Shown here piece by piece: positions 24,296 through 34,579 of a stretch of 64,000 bases of DNA. Made by a program: the position numbers and the translations under genes. The first letter of the stretch is position 1, and each line of letters starts with the position of its first letter. The stretch lies in the NCBI RefSeq assembly GCF_015712165.1, contig NZ_JADPZX010000001.1, positions 2,852,001 through 2,916,000 of the forward strand, written 5' to 3'. The notes under the pieces were generated by a model that was given only the letters and a program-made list of their open reading frames with translations, ran no database searches and had not been told where the DNA came from. Source of the DNA: Streptomyces spinoverrucosus. Lineage in GTDB: Bacteria > Actinomycetota > Actinomycetes > Streptomycetales > Streptomycetaceae.

Positions 24296-26509
24296 CTAGC
24301 TGGGGTTGGTGTCGATCGTCGCCACGCGGTTCGTCGTGCTCTTCAGGGCCGGGCGCAGGGCGCTGATCACGTCCTGGACCGTGACCGGGGTCTTCTGGCC
24401 GGTGCCCCGGGTGATGAGGACGCCGTCGAAGGTCTTGCCGTAGAGCTCCGTCAGGGCGGCCTCGTCGTAGGTGTCGACCAGCTTGCCGTCGACCGCCTGG
24501 ACGCGGAGGAACTTCCACAGGGAGTTCTCCGGGCTGAAGGCGATCGAGTGGGCCGCGTCCGTCTGCACGGTGACGATGTCGGACATCGCCGGCTCGGCGA
24601 ACTCCTTCATCATCCGGTCGACCTCGGCGTTGGACACCGTCGGCTGCTTGGTGGTGGTCGGCACCTGGACGGGCGTCGCCGTGCCGGTCTCCACCTGGGT
24701 GCGGTAGGCCTCCTCGACGGCCTCGGTGGCCTGGTCGACGGCGATGCCCTTGCCGGCCTTGCCGTAGACGGCGACCGCCTTGCCGGACTCGAACCTGATC
24801 GTGCCCTCGGTGGCGCTGCCCGCGCCGCCCGCCACGGTCTGCAGGGCCGACTGCAGCTTCTCCTCGTCGACCGGCATGACCGGTTCGACGACCCGTTCCT
24901 GGCCGAAGAGCGAGCCGATCACGGAGACCGGGTTGTAGTCGCTCTTCGCGGCGGCGGCGACCGTGGCGTCGGCGTCGAACTGCAGGCCCGACTGGTCCGG
25001 CCTGAGCGAGACGGTCTCGCCGTCGACGGACAGCTTCAGCGGGTTGTCGATGCTGTCGCCGAGGGCCTCGTCGAGCTTCTTGACGGCGTCGTCGCGGGTG
25101 CCGCCGCCGATGTCCACGCCGAGCACGGTGGTGCCCTTGGGCACGTCGGAGTGGTTCATCAGCAGACCGGCGCCGTAGGCCACACCGGCGATGGCGACCA
25201 CGCCGCCGCCGAGCAGCACCAGCTTGTTGCGGCCCTTCTTTTTCTTCTTGGGCGCGGCGGCGGGCGCGCTCTGCTGCGCCGGCTCGGGCCGCTTCGGCGA
25301 GGTGTGCGGCAGCGGCCCGTCGGTGGCGGCGCCCGTCCCGAACGGCGTGCTCCGGTCGGCGGGCGGCACGACCGGGATGCCGCTGGTGAGGGTGTCCCCG
25401 GAGACGTTGTCGACGCGGGCGAAGGGGCTGCCCGGGGGCGGCTCGGGGGCCGGCTTCTGCGGGGTGAGGATCGCGGTGTCGTCGCTCAGCCCGCCGCCGG
25501 GGCCGGGGTGCGGGGCGGTGCCGGGTGCGGCGGCCGCGTTCGGCGGGACGAGAGGGCTGTCGCCGGTGACGGGGCCACCGGTCGGGCCCGCGGGGGCCTG
25601 CGGGCCGCCCGGACCGCGGTAACCGCTCGGAGCGTTCTGGCCGTTGGGGGCGGCGGCGCCCGGACCGCCGTACGGGCTCTGGGCGCCGTAGGGGTGCTGC
25701 CCGTTCGGGGCGCCCTGACCGTTCCGGCTGTTCTGTCCGTTCCGGCCGTTCTGGCCGTTCTGGCCGGGCTCGGTGAAGTACGGCAGGTCGTCGCGGCGCG
25801 GCTCGCCCTGGCGGGAGCCGTTGCCGTTGCCCAGCGGGCCCGCCGCGAGGGCCTCGGTGACGTCGAAGGAGCCGGTGCCGCCGCCGTGGCCGGGGGCCAC
25901 CGGGCCGCCGGTCGCGCCGGGGAGCCCGGCGCCGTTCGTGCCGCCGGGGCGGGCGCCGTTCTGCGCGCCGGGCCGGGAGCCGCCCGGCATGCTCATGGAG
26001 CCGACGACACCGCCGGGGCGCCCGGCGCCCGGAGCGGCGGGGGCAGGGGCAGCGGGAGCGACCGAACCACCGGACGGGGCCGCCCCGTTGGTGGCACCGC
26101 CGCCCTGACCGGCCTTGGGTGAGGCGGACTTGCGGGGCGCGAACCAGTCGCTCGTCTTCTCCTCCGCGGCCCCCGGCTGTTGCTGCTCGGCGAGCGCCTC
26201 GGCCGGGCCCGTGGAAGTGGCCGCGGCCGGCGTCGTCGCCTCGGCCTCGCCGCCGTCGGCGCCCTCGGCGTCCGCGACGGGCTTGCGCACGACGACCGGC
26301 GGAATGGGCCGCGATCCGGGGATGTTGATCCGAATCCGGGTCGTCAGCGTCGTCTCGGTCTTGCGCTCCTCGGACGGTCCGCCCGAACGGCCCGTGTCCG
26401 CACCGCTGTCGGAGACCGTGGGGGTGCCGTAGGGCGGCGTGCCCGAGGGGTATGCGGTACCCCCGTGCCCGTTGGGCCCGGAGGACGGACTGTCAGTTTC
26501 ACGACTCAA
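24296..26509 (-). CDS. Membrane protein with PG-binding-4 (VanW-associated) repeats
   Basis: A 737-residue protein. The first 420 residues are cytoplasmic and disordered, rich in Gly/Pro/Asn (repeats such as NGQNGRNGQN), ending in a run of lysines (about 418-425). Then come one membrane helix (about 430-452) and an extracytoplasmic region with putative peptidoglycan-binding-4 domains (TTVLGVDIGGGTRDDAVKKL and a following copy). No VanW enzyme domain is visible. A cell-wall role is inferred. Start TTG at 26509 with GGGAGA seven bases upstream. It ends before the ABC operon with no coupling. Confidence 0.82.
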   Translation of the reverse strand: MSRETDSPSSGPNGHGGTAYPSGTPPYGTPTVSDSGADTGRSGGPSEERKTETTLTTRIRINIPGSRPIPPVVVRKPVADAEGADGGEAEATTPAAATSTGPAEALAEQQQPGAAEEKTSDWFAPRKSASPKAGQGGGATNGAAPSGGSVAPAAPAPAAPGAGRPGGVVGSMSMPGGSRPGAQNGARPGGTNGAGLPGATGGPVAPGHGGGTGSFDVTEALAAGPLGNGNGSRQGEPRRDDLPYFTEPGQNGQNGRNGQNSRNGQGAPNGQHPYGAQSPYGGPGAAAPNGQNAPSGYRGPGGPQAPAGPTGGPVTGDSPLVPPNAAAAPGTAPHPGPGGGLSDDTAILTPQKPAPEPPPGSPFARVDNVSGDTLTSGIPVVPPADRSTPFGTGAATDGPLPHTSPKRPEPAQQSAPAAAPKKKKKGRNKLVLLGGGVVAIAGVAYGAGLLMNHSDVPKGTTVLGVDIGGGTRDDAVKKLDEALGDSIDNPLKLSVDGETVSLRPDQSGLQFDADATVAAAAKSDYNPVSVIGSLFGQERVVEPVMPVDEEKLQSALQTVAGGAGSATEGTIRFESGKAVAVYGKAGKGIAVDQATEAVEEAYRTQVETGTATPVQVPTTTKQPTVSNAEVDRMMKEFAEPAMSDIVTVQTDAAHSIAFSPENSLWKFLRVQAVDGKLVDTYDEAALTELYGKTFDGVLITRGTGQKTPVTVQDVISALRPALKSTTNRVATIDTNPS

Positions 26510-26668
26510 GGCAGGTTCTCCCGGTTGGCTCCACCGCCCGTTACGACCTCAGATACGCGGGCAGCTCGGCGGCGGCTCCACCATACTGGCCACTTCGGGC
26601 GGGTATCCCGCGACCGCTGGGGAAACCCACACGGGACTCGCACGAGCGCAGGACGGCGAACCGGTACG

Positions 26669-27079
26669 TCATTCGCCAAGTCGGACGGACCGGCCCCCAG
26701 GTTGCCGAGTCGGTGCGAAGGTGGCACAGATCACAGCGACGGCCATGCCGCCGAGCAGGTACGCGTACGAGCCCGCGCCCGCGGCGAAGAGGAAGTCCCC
26801 CTCCGGACGGCTGGCGGTGAGCAGGATGACGGAGAGCATCCAACCGGCCGCGCCCGCCACGGCTCCGGCGCGCCCGCGAGTCGCCCAGGCCCCGCCCAGG
26901 AACACCCCGGCCGCGCCCGCGAGGGCCAGCAGCAGCCCGCCCGGGAACCAGGCCGCCTGCACCAGCGATCCGGCGGCTCCCACCAGCAGGCCGAGCAGGA
27001 ACAGGCCCAGGTAGGCCGCCATCCGCCCGGCCGACGGGCGGTGCAGGGGCTGCGCGAGCATCGAGTGCCGGTCGCTCAT
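26669..27079 (-). CDS. Small polytopic membrane protein (DUF6113-like)
   Basis: 136 residues with four predicted helices ([68 protein letters not shown]). Function unknown. The ATG overlaps the mshB stop as ATGA, so it is translated with the mycothiol enzyme, a pairing I recall as common in Streptomyces. Confidence 0.82.
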   Translation of the reverse strand: MSDRHSMLAQPLHRPSAGRMAAYLGLFLLGLLVGAAGSLVQAAWFPGGLLLALAGAAGVFLGGAWATRGRAGAVAGAAGWMLSVILLTASRPEGDFLFAAGAGSYAYLLGGMAVAVICATFAPTRQPGGRSVRLGE

Positions 27080-27933
27080 GACGGCACCTCGATCCCGGCG
27101 AACAGGTCGCTCTCCCGGCCCGAAGGCCGCTCGCCGCGCACCAACTCGTAGTACTCCGTGGTGAACAGCGGCTGTGCGAGTTGGTTGGACAGCGCGAAGT
27201 AGGGTTCGGCGACCTCGATCTGGGTGGCGTGCGCGGCCATCGCGGCGGCCTTGGCGGCGGCGTAGACGGTGCCGTCGATCCCGGTGCTGATCCGCTCGTC
27301 GTCGACGACGCCGGGTACGTCGTCGATCCCGGCGCTCTTGGGGAAGGTGAGGCCGGGCAGGGCGTCCTGGAGGCGGGCGAAGGCCTCCTCGGCGATCGTG
27401 CGCGGGACGCGGTTCCAGTAGACCTTGGCGACGCCGATGCCCGCCTCGGCGGCCAGGTCGGCGGCGCGCATGGCGATGCGGTGGGCCTGGATGTGGTCGG
27501 GGTGGCCGTAGCCGCCGTCGGGGTCGTAGGTGACGAGGACCTGGGGGCGTACCTCGCGGATCACCTCGACGAGGTGGGCGGCGGCCTCGTCGACGTCGGC
27601 CTGCCACAGGCAGCCGGGGTCGTCGTTGTCGGGCAGGCCCATCATCCCGGAGTCCTGGTAGCGGCCGGGCCCGCCGAGCAGACGGAAGTCCTCGACGCCG
27701 AGTTCGCGCATGGCCGCGGTGAGCTCGCGCCGGCGGTGCTCGCCGAGGGCGGTGCCGGTCAGATGCGCGAGTTCGGGCGGGATGACCTCGCCACGTTCAC
27801 CGAGAGTGCAGGTGACCAGGGTCACATGGGCACCCTCGGCCGCGTACCGGGCCATGGTCGCGCCGTTGTTGATCGACTCGTCGTCCGGGTGCGCGTGCAC
27901 CAGGAGCAGACGCCGGGCGGGCAGTTCCGTCAT
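27076..27933 (-). CDS. mshB: Mycothiol biosynthesis deacetylase MshB
   Basis: Zinc-dependent deacetylase that removes the acetyl group from GlcNAc-Ins in mycothiol synthesis, the actinobacterial thiol redox buffer. 285 residues; LmbE-like fold with HPDDE (15-19) and the third zinc ligand H147 in [11 protein letters not shown]; family extension [12 protein letters not shown] near the C-terminus. I prefer the ATG at 27933 over the GTG at 27942, because TAGGGT ends seven bases upstream of the ATG and would make a leaderless mRNA. Confidence 0.93.
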   Translation of the reverse strand: MTELPARRLLLVHAHPDDESINNGATMARYAAEGAHVTLVTCTLGERGEVIPPELAHLTGTALGEHRRRELTAAMRELGVEDFRLLGGPGRYQDSGMMGLPDNDDPGCLWQADVDEAAAHLVEVIREVRPQVLVTYDPDGGYGHPDHIQAHRIAMRAADLAAEAGIGVAKVYWNRVPRTIAEEAFARLQDALPGLTFPKSAGIDDVPGVVDDERISTGIDGTVYAAAKAAAMAAHATQIEVAEPYFALSNQLAQPLFTTEYYELVRGERPSGRESDLFAGIEVPS

Positions 27934-27940
27934 GGCCCCC

Positions 27941-27946
27941 ACCCTA
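27941..27946 (-). promoter_or_regulatory. -10 box for leaderless mshB
   Basis: TAGGGT on the minus strand, seven bases before ATG 27933. A weak TTCTGA lies 16 bases further upstream. Confidence 0.45.
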
Positions 27947-27963
27947 CGAGCAGACCGAGCGGG

Positions 27964-28158
27964 TCAGAACTTGATGCTGCCGATCATGCCGGCGATGTTC
28001 GTGGTCAGCTCGTTGATCGTGGGCGCGACGGTGGACGAGGCGAGGTAGAAGCCCAGCAGCATGCACACGACGGCATGCCCGGCCTTCAGCCCCGACTTCT
28101 TGATCAGCAGGAAGACGACGATCGCCAGCAGCACCACCGCCGAAATCGAGAGTGCCAC
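27964..28158 (-). CDS. Small two-helix membrane protein
   Basis: 64 residues, starting at GTG 28158 with a strong SD GGAGGTGA. Two hydrophobic helices (ISAVVLLAIVVFLLI; AVVCMLLGFYLASSTV) and a C-terminal part with TINELTTNIAGMIGSIKF. It resembles small Streptomyces proteins of unknown role. The 176-bp gap between it and the S9 peptidase holds divergent promoters that I cannot place confidently. Confidence 0.75.
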   Translation of the reverse strand: MALSISAVVLLAIVVFLLIKKSGLKAGHAVVCMLLGFYLASSTVAPTINELTTNIAGMIGSIKF

Positions 28159-28334
28159 GGCGGCTCACCTCCAAGAACCCGGAATGTGGGGAAAACAGTG
28201 CGAGGGAACTTGTAAATCCATACAGCGGCCAGCAGGTTCATACCCACACAGCGCTAGTGATCATAACTATCCGTGCGCGCGCATCGAATGGCGCACAGCC
28301 GCACAAGGGGGCGCATGGCCAATATGGTCGGGGC

Positions 28335-30452
28335 ATGACGACCGAGCCTGACTCCTTCCCCCGACGGCACGCCCGCACCCAGCGGTTCACGCTGGGCGCG
28401 CCGCGTTCGTTCACCGTGGCTCCCGAGGGTTCCCGTGTCGTGTTCCTGCGCTCGCGCTCCGGCACGGACCGGGCGAACGCCCTGTGGGTGCTCGACCTGG
28501 CGGGCTCCGCCGAGCGCCTGGCGGCCGACCCGCGCGCCCTGCTGGGCGGGGCCACGGAAGACCTCTCGCCCCAGGAGCGGGCGCGCCGCGAACGCAGCCG
28601 CGAGGGCGGCGCCGGCATCGTCGGCTACGCCACCGACACGGCCGTGGAGTTGGCGTCTTTCGCCTTGTCAGGGCGGCTTTTCACGGCCGAGCTGCAGGCC
28701 GGCACGGCACGTGAACTCCCCACCCCCGCACCGGTGATCGACCCGCGCCCGTCCCCCGACGGACGGCACGTCGCGTACGTCGCGCAGGGCGCCCTGCGGG
28801 TGATCGGCGCGGAGGGCGAGGGGGACCGGGCGCTCGCGGAACCTGACGGGGAGTCGGTTTCCTACGGTCTGGCCGAGTTCATCGCGGCCGAGGAAATGGG
28901 GCGTTCGCGAGGTTTCTGGTGGGCGCCGGAGTCCGACCGGCTGCTGGTGGCGCGCGTGGACGACACGCCGGTACGGCGGTGGTGGATCTCCGACCCGGCC
29001 CAGCCGGAACGTGACCCACAACACGTGCCGTATCCAGCGGCCGGGACGCCGAACGCGGACGTACGGCTGTTCGTGATCGGCCTCGACGGAACGCGCACGG
29101 AGGTCGCCTGGGACCGGGCGCGGTATCCGTATCTGGCGCGTGTGCACTGGTCAGCGGCGGGTGCGCCACTGATCCTGGTGCAGGCGCGTGACCAGCGCAG
29201 CCAGCTGTACCTGGCGGTGGATCCGGACACGGGTACGACCAGGATGGTGCACGCCGACGAAGATCCGATTTGGCTGGATCTTTTCCCTGGGGTGCCGTGC
29301 TGGTCCCCGTCGGGGCAGCTGGTGCGGATCGCCGACGAGGGTGGCGCGCGCAGGCTCGCGGTGGGTGAACGGCCGCTGACGGGAGCGCAGTTGCACCTGC
29401 GGGCCGTGCTCGACGTCTCGGACGACGACGTGCTCGTCTCGGCGTCGGCCGGACAGGAGGCGGCCGCACCCGAGACCGGCGAGGTGCACGTCTATCGCGT
29501 CAACGAGCTCGGCGTCGAGCGCCTTTCGGAGGAGCCGGGCGTGCACTCGGCGGTGCGCGCCGGGGACGTGACGGTTCTCGTCTCGGCGACGCCGGACCGG
29601 CCGGGCGCCACGGTGCGCGTGCTGCGCGAGGGCAAGCCGGTGGCGACCATCCCGTCCTACGCCGAGGATCCCGGTATGTCCCCGCGCGTGACGCTCACCG
29701 AGGGGGGCGCACGGCGGATTCCGTGCGCCGTGCTTATGCCGCGGGACTACCACAGTGACACTCCCCTCCCGGTTTTGCTGGACCCCTACGGCGGTCCGCA
29801 CGGCCCCCGGGTGGTCGCCGCGCACAACGCGCACCTGACCTCGCAGTGGTTCGCCGACCAGGGGTTCGCGGTGGTCGTCGCGGACGGACGCGGCACGCCC
29901 GGCCGCTCGCCCGCCTGGGAGAAGGCGGTCCGAGGCGACTTCACCGTCTCCCTCGACGACCAGATCGAGGCGCTGCGGGACCTCGCGAAGACCCACCCGC
30001 TGGACCTCACCCGGGTCGCCATCCGCGGCTGGTCCTACGGCGGCTGGCTGGCCGCCCTGGCCGTACTGCGCCGCCCGGACGTCTTCCACGCGGGCATCGC
30101 CGGGGCGCCGGTGACGGACTGGCGGCTGTACGACACCCATTACACCGAGCGGTACCTGGGCCACCCGGCCGAGTCCCCGCAGGCGTACGCGAAGAGCTCC
30201 CTGATCACCGACGACGGCCTGTCCGCCGCGGCCGAGCCGCACCGCCCGCTGATGATCGTGCACGGCCTCGCCGACGACAACGTGGTCGTCGCCCACGCCC
30301 TGCGGCTGTCCTCCGCCCTGCTCGCCGCCGGCCGCCCGCACGAGGTGCTCCCGCTGTCCGGCGTGACCCACATGACCCCGCAGGAGCAGGTCGCCGAGAA
30401 CCTCTTGCTGCTTCAGGTGGACTTCCTGCGGCGCGCTCTCCATCTGGCCTGA
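28335..30452 (+). CDS. S9 family prolyl oligopeptidase (dipeptidyl peptidase IV-like)
   Basis: A 705-residue peptidase: an N-terminal beta-propeller (about 20-430) and a C-terminal alpha/beta hydrolase with catalytic S567 (GWSYGGW), D647 (HGLADDN) and H679 (GVTHMT). No signal peptide, so it is probably cytoplasmic. Family members remove N-terminal dipeptides after proline. It lies beside three oligopeptide importers and may process what they bring in (inference). The ATG at 28335 has a weak GGGG-type SD; the longer frame has no support. Confidence 0.93.
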   Translation: MTTEPDSFPRRHARTQRFTLGAPRSFTVAPEGSRVVFLRSRSGTDRANALWVLDLAGSAERLAADPRALLGGATEDLSPQERARRERSREGGAGIVGYATDTAVELASFALSGRLFTAELQAGTARELPTPAPVIDPRPSPDGRHVAYVAQGALRVIGAEGEGDRALAEPDGESVSYGLAEFIAAEEMGRSRGFWWAPESDRLLVARVDDTPVRRWWISDPAQPERDPQHVPYPAAGTPNADVRLFVIGLDGTRTEVAWDRARYPYLARVHWSAAGAPLILVQARDQRSQLYLAVDPDTGTTRMVHADEDPIWLDLFPGVPCWSPSGQLVRIADEGGARRLAVGERPLTGAQLHLRAVLDVSDDDVLVSASAGQEAAAPETGEVHVYRVNELGVERLSEEPGVHSAVRAGDVTVLVSATPDRPGATVRVLREGKPVATIPSYAEDPGMSPRVTLTEGGARRIPCAVLMPRDYHSDTPLPVLLDPYGGPHGPRVVAAHNAHLTSQWFADQGFAVVVADGRGTPGRSPAWEKAVRGDFTVSLDDQIEALRDLAKTHPLDLTRVAIRGWSYGGWLAALAVLRRPDVFHAGIAGAPVTDWRLYDTHYTERYLGHPAESPQAYAKSSLITDDGLSAAAEPHRPLMIVHGLADDNVVVAHALRLSSALLAAGRPHEVLPLSGVTHMTPQEQVAENLLLLQVDFLRRALHLA

Positions 30453-30543
30453 GTGCGAGACTCCACCGAGCACCGCAACCATTAATTGAGCAACCACGAC
30501 GAGACACCAGCCAGGTCCGCGAGAGCGGCGCCGGCTTAGGCGC

Positions 30544-30583
30544 AAAAAACGGACCGGGGTGACATGGCGCACCCCGGCCCGTT
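30544..30583 (-). terminator. Rho-independent terminator of peptide ABC cluster 1
   Basis: On the minus strand, a 12-bp stem (one mismatch) with an 8-nt loop is followed by six T residues. It is about 80 nt after the last ATPase gene. The rest of the 210-bp gap has no gene that I can see. Confidence 0.78.
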
Positions 30584-30662
30584 CACGGCACCCGCACGGC
30601 CGTACGTTGTAGAGACTGGCGCGTCCGTATATCGGAACCGGGTCGGCGGAGTTGCCTGTGTG

Positions 30663-31700
30663 TTACCGCGTCTCCTCAGGAGGTACGACCTGCATCTCCG
30701 CCGCGAAGAGGCAGGCGGAGTCGTGCGCGGCCGGGCCGGTGGTCGACCGGAACTCCGCCGGGACCGCCAGCGCCGGGACCTCCAGGGCGCAGCGCTCCCG
30801 GGCCTTGAAGCAGCGGGTGCGGAAGCGGCAGCCGGACGGGATGTTCGTCGGGGAGGGCACGTCACCGGCGAGGATGATCCGCTCGCGGTGTTCACGGGCC
30901 TCCGGGTCGGGCACGGGGACGGCGGAGAGCAGGGCCTGGGTGTAGGGGTGCGTGGGGTGGTCGTAGATCTCCTCGTCCGTGCCGATCTCCACGATCCGCC
31001 CGAGGTACATCACCCCGACCCGGTCCGAGATGTGCCGGACGATGGACAGGTCGTGCGCGATGAAGACGTAGGAGAGTGCGAACTCGTTCTGCAGCCGCTC
31101 CATCAGGTTGATCACCTGCGCCTGTACCGACACGTCGAGCGCGGAGACGGGTTCGTCGGCGACGATGATCTCCGGGCGCAGCGCCAACCCGCGGGCGATG
31201 CCGATGCGTTGGCGCTGGCCGCCGGAGAACTGGTGCGGGTAGCGGTTGATGTACTCGGGGTTGAGACCGACGACCTCCAGCAGCTCCTGGACTCGGCCCC
31301 GCCGGTCGCCCTTCGGCGCCACCTCCGGGTGGATCTCGTACGGCTCCCCGATGATGTCGCCCACCGTCATACGGGGGTTGAGGGAGGTGTACGGGTCCTG
31401 GAAGACCATCTGGATGTTGCGCCGGACGGCCTTCAGGGCCCTGCCGGACAGTTTGGTGATGTCCTCGCCCTTGTACCGGATCACCCCGGCCGTCGGCTTC
31501 TCCAGGTTCACCAGCATCCTGGCGACCGTCGACTTGCCGCAGCCGGACTCCCCGACGATGCCGAGGGTCTCGCCCCGGTGGAGGGTGAAGTCGACGCCGT
31601 CGACGGCCTTCACCGAGCCGACCTGCTTCCTGAAGAGGATGCCCGTGGTGAGCGGGTAGTGCTTGACGAGCCCGCTGACCTCCAGAATCGGCTCAGCCAT
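30663..31700 (-). CDS. Cluster 1 oligopeptide ABC ATPase (OppF/DppF type)
   Basis: A 345-residue ATPase: Walker [10 protein letters not shown] (50-58), signature SGGQRQR, Walker [13 protein letters not shown], and the OppF C-terminal Cys motif (GCRFRTRC). It energises import of peptides across the membrane. The ATG at 31700 overlaps the preceding ATPase by eight bases (ATGGCTGA). The protein is strikingly similar to the cluster 3 counterpart (42385-43533) over more than 250 residues by eye. Last gene of the operon. Confidence 0.94.
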   Translation of the reverse strand: MAEPILEVSGLVKHYPLTTGILFRKQVGSVKAVDGVDFTLHRGETLGIVGESGCGKSTVARMLVNLEKPTAGVIRYKGEDITKLSGRALKAVRRNIQMVFQDPYTSLNPRMTVGDIIGEPYEIHPEVAPKGDRRGRVQELLEVVGLNPEYINRYPHQFSGGQRQRIGIARGLALRPEIIVADEPVSALDVSVQAQVINLMERLQNEFALSYVFIAHDLSIVRHISDRVGVMYLGRIVEIGTDEEIYDHPTHPYTQALLSAVPVPDPEAREHRERIILAGDVPSPTNIPSGCRFRTRCFKARERCALEVPALAVPAEFRSTTGPAAHDSACLFAAEMQVVPPEETR

Positions 31701-32667
31701 GCAGGCACTCCCTCCAGAAGTGGCAGGCACTCCCCCGCTCCTCGGACACCTCGTACAGCGGGGGCACGTCCGTCCGGCACACGTCCTGGGCCATCGGGCA
31801 GCGCGGGTGGAAGGCGCAGCCCGGCGGGATGTTCAGCAGGCTCGGCGGCAGGCCCTTGATGGCGTAGAGCTCCTGGCCCTTGTGGTCCAGGCGCGGAATG
31901 GAGTCGAGCAGGCCGCGCGTGTACGGGTGCGCGGGCGCCTTGTAGAGGTCGTGCACCGGCGCCGACTCCACGATCCGGCCCGCGTACATGACCGCGATCC
32001 GGTCGGCGACGTCGGCGACCACGCCGAGGTCGTGGGTGATCAGGATCAGCCCCATGTCCAGCTCGCGCCGCAGCTCCGCGAGCAGCTCCATGACCTGGGC
32101 CTGGACGGTGACGTCGAGGGCGGTGGTGGGCTCGTCGGCGATGATCAGCGCGGGTTCCAGGGCGAGCGCCATGGCGATCATGATGCGTTGGCGCATACCG
32201 CCGGAGAACTGGTGCGGGTACTGCCGCACCCGCTCCTTGGCGGCCGGGATCCGCACCCGGTCCATCAGCTCGACGGCCCTGGCCCGGGCGTCCTTCCTCG
32301 ACATGCCCCGGTGGACGACGAACATCTCGCCGAGCTGGTCGCCCACCGACAGCACGGGGTTCAGGGAGGACAGCGCGTCCTGGAAGATCATCGCCATCTC
32401 GGCGCCCCGGACCTTGCGCCGCTCCTCCTCCTTCAGCTTGAGCAGGTCCCGGCCCTGGAAGAGGACCTCGCCGCCGGTAATCCGCCCCGGCGGCATGTCG
32501 AGGATGCCCATCACGGCCTGGGCGGTGACGGACTTGCCCGAGCCGGACTCGCCGAGCACCGCGAGGGTCTCGCCGGCGTCCACGCCGCAGGTGACGCCGT
32601 TGACGGCCTTGGCGATCCCGTCCCGGGTGCGGAACTCCACGTGCAGGTCGCGTACCTCCAGCAGCAT
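31693..32667 (-). CDS. Cluster 1 oligopeptide ABC ATPase (OppD/DppD type)
   Basis: A 324-residue ATPase with Walker [10 protein letters not shown], signature FSGGMRQR, Walker [13 protein letters not shown] and the C-terminal Cys motif [11 protein letters not shown] with GAGGTG upstream; nine bases after the permease stop. Its stop overlaps the next gene by eight bases. Cluster 3 carries a close copy (43526-44584). Confidence 0.94.
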   Translation of the reverse strand: MLLEVRDLHVEFRTRDGIAKAVNGVTCGVDAGETLAVLGESGSGKSVTAQAVMGILDMPPGRITGGEVLFQGRDLLKLKEEERRKVRGAEMAMIFQDALSSLNPVLSVGDQLGEMFVVHRGMSRKDARARAVELMDRVRIPAAKERVRQYPHQFSGGMRQRIMIAMALALEPALIIADEPTTALDVTVQAQVMELLAELRRELDMGLILITHDLGVVADVADRIAVMYAGRIVESAPVHDLYKAPAHPYTRGLLDSIPRLDHKGQELYAIKGLPPSLLNIPPGCAFHPRCPMAQDVCRTDVPPLYEVSEERGSACHFWRECLHG

Positions 32668-32676
32668 GACGGCACC

Positions 32677-33654
32677 TCACCTCAGCTTGGGGTCGAGGGC
32701 GTCGCGCACCGCGTCGCCGAGCATGATGAACGCCAGCACGGTGACCGCGAGCGCTCCGGAGGGCCAGAGCAGGGCGTGCGGGGCGTTGCGGATGTAGGGG
32801 GAGGCGGCGGAGATGTCGATGCCCCAGGAGACGCTGGGCGGCTTCAGACCGACACCGAGGTACGACAGGGTCGCCTCCAGCGCGATGTAGGTGCCGAGCG
32901 CGATGGTCGCCACGACGATCACCGGCGCGACGGCGTTGGGCGCGATGTGCCGCAGCAGCAGCCGGGGGTTGGAGGCGCCGAGGGCGCGGGCGGCCTGGAC
33001 GTAGTCGTTCTGCTTGGCGGTGATGACGGCGCCGCGGGCGATCCGGGAGATCTGCGGCCAGCCCAGCAGCACCATGAACCCGATGACCGGCCAGATGGTG
33101 TTGCTGGTCACCACCGACAGCAGGACCAGACCGCCGAGCACGACCGGGATCGCGAAGAAGATGTCCGTGATCCGGGACAGGATCGAGTCCCACACGCCGC
33201 CGAAGAACCCGGCGAGCCCGCCGAGGACGCTGCCGAGGACCGCGACCCCGAGGGTGGCGCAGCCGCCGACCGCGACGGACGTGCGGGCGCCGTAGACCGT
33301 GCGCGTGTAGACGTCGCAGCCCTGGCCGTCGTACCCGAAGGGGGCGCCGGGCTGGGAGCCCTCCTGGGCCTTGGCGAGGTCGCAGCGCAGCGGGCTGCCG
33401 GAGGTGATCGCGGACGGCCAGAGCGAGATGAGGACCAGGAAGAGGATCACCAGGGCGGAGACGAGGAAGACCGGGTTGCGGCGCAGGTCGTGCCAGGCGT
33501 CGGACCACAGGGAGCGGGGTTTGCCGGTCGGGACGCCGCCGTCCGGGCCGCCGGGCGCCCGCTGAAGCGTCTCCGCCTCGCTGGCGGCGAGGTCCATCGC
33601 CCCGCCCATGCCGGTGCCGGCGACGGCGCCCTCGCGTTCCCTGGAGTCAGGCAT
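32677..33654 (-). CDS. Cluster 1 oligopeptide ABC permease (OppC/DppC type)
   Basis: A 325-residue inner-membrane permease with about six helices, a long cytoplasmic N-terminus (1-60) and the EAA coupling loop (AARALGASNPRLLLRHIAPN). It contains the OppC N-terminal segment WHDLRRNPVFL. The ATG overlaps the end of the OppB-type gene by eight bases (ATGCCTGA), exactly as in cluster 3. Confidence 0.94.
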   Translation of the reverse strand: MPDSREREGAVAGTGMGGAMDLAASEAETLQRAPGGPDGGVPTGKPRSLWSDAWHDLRRNPVFLVSALVILFLVLISLWPSAITSGSPLRCDLAKAQEGSQPGAPFGYDGQGCDVYTRTVYGARTSVAVGGCATLGVAVLGSVLGGLAGFFGGVWDSILSRITDIFFAIPVVLGGLVLLSVVTSNTIWPVIGFMVLLGWPQISRIARGAVITAKQNDYVQAARALGASNPRLLLRHIAPNAVAPVIVVATIALGTYIALEATLSYLGVGLKPPSVSWGIDISAASPYIRNAPHALLWPSGALAVTVLAFIMLGDAVRDALDPKLR

Positions 33655-34570
33655 AGCGGATCCTCGGGTCGAGTACGGCGTACAGGAGGTCGACGAGGAG
33701 GTTGGCGAGCAGGAAGACCAGGACGAGGACGGTCACGAAGCCGACGACGGTCTGGGTGTTCTGGCGGAGGATGCCCTGGTAGAGCTGGTAGCCGACGCCG
33801 TGGATGTTGAAGATGCGCTCGGTGACGATGGCGCCGCCCATCAGGGCGCCGATGTCGGTGCCGATGAAGGTGACCACGGGGATGAGGGAGTTGCGCAGCA
33901 GGTGGCGGGTGACGACCCGGCGCCTGGGCAGGCCCTTGGCGACGGCCGTGCGGACGTAGTCGGAGCGGCGGTTCTCGGCGATGGAGGTACGGGTCAGACG
34001 GGTGACGTAGGCCAGGGAGACGGAGGCGAGGACGAGGCCCGGCACGAGCAGTTCGCCGAAGGGGGCCTCGGGGGACACCGACGGCCGGATCCAGCCCCAC
34101 TCGACGCCGAGCAGCAGTTGCAGGAGCAGGCCGGTGACGAAGGTGGGGACGGAGATGACCACCAGCGTGACCAGCAGGACGGTGGTGTCGACGGGGCGGC
34201 CGCGGCGCAGGCCGGTGACCACGCCGAGGGTGATGCCGATGACGATCTCGAAGAGGATCGCGACGACGGTCAGCCGGATGGTGACCGGGAAGGCGCTGCC
34301 CATCAGCTCGGTGACCGGCTGGCCGTTGAAGGCGGTGCCGAAGTCGCCGGTGAAGACGTTGCCCATGTAGGTCAGGTATTGCTGCCAGACCGGCTTGTCG
34401 AGGCCGAACTCCTTTCTGAGCTGGGCGGCCGTCGCCGGGTCGCACTCGCGCTCGCCGCACAGGCCGGCGATGGGGTCGCCCATCACGTTGACCATCAGGA
34501 AGATCAGCAGGGTGGCCCCGAAGAAGACCGGGATCATCTGCAGCAGCCGCCGGACGACGTACCGTCCCAT
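33647..34570 (-). CDS. Cluster 1 oligopeptide ABC permease (OppB/DppB type)
   Basis: A 307-residue permease. It starts MGRYVVRRLLQMIPVFF, has six helices, and an EAA loop around VAKGLPRRRVVTRHLLRN. The start lies nine bases after the binding-protein stop. In the external loop after helix 1, the protein has a CGERECDP pair of cysteines not present in the cluster 3 copy. Confidence 0.94.
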   Translation of the reverse strand: MGRYVVRRLLQMIPVFFGATLLIFLMVNVMGDPIAGLCGERECDPATAAQLRKEFGLDKPVWQQYLTYMGNVFTGDFGTAFNGQPVTELMGSAFPVTIRLTVVAILFEIVIGITLGVVTGLRRGRPVDTTVLLVTLVVISVPTFVTGLLLQLLLGVEWGWIRPSVSPEAPFGELLVPGLVLASVSLAYVTRLTRTSIAENRRSDYVRTAVAKGLPRRRVVTRHLLRNSLIPVVTFIGTDIGALMGGAIVTERIFNIHGVGYQLYQGILRQNTQTVVGFVTVLVLVFLLANLLVDLLYAVLDPRIRYA

Positions 34571-34579
34571 GGCGCCGCC

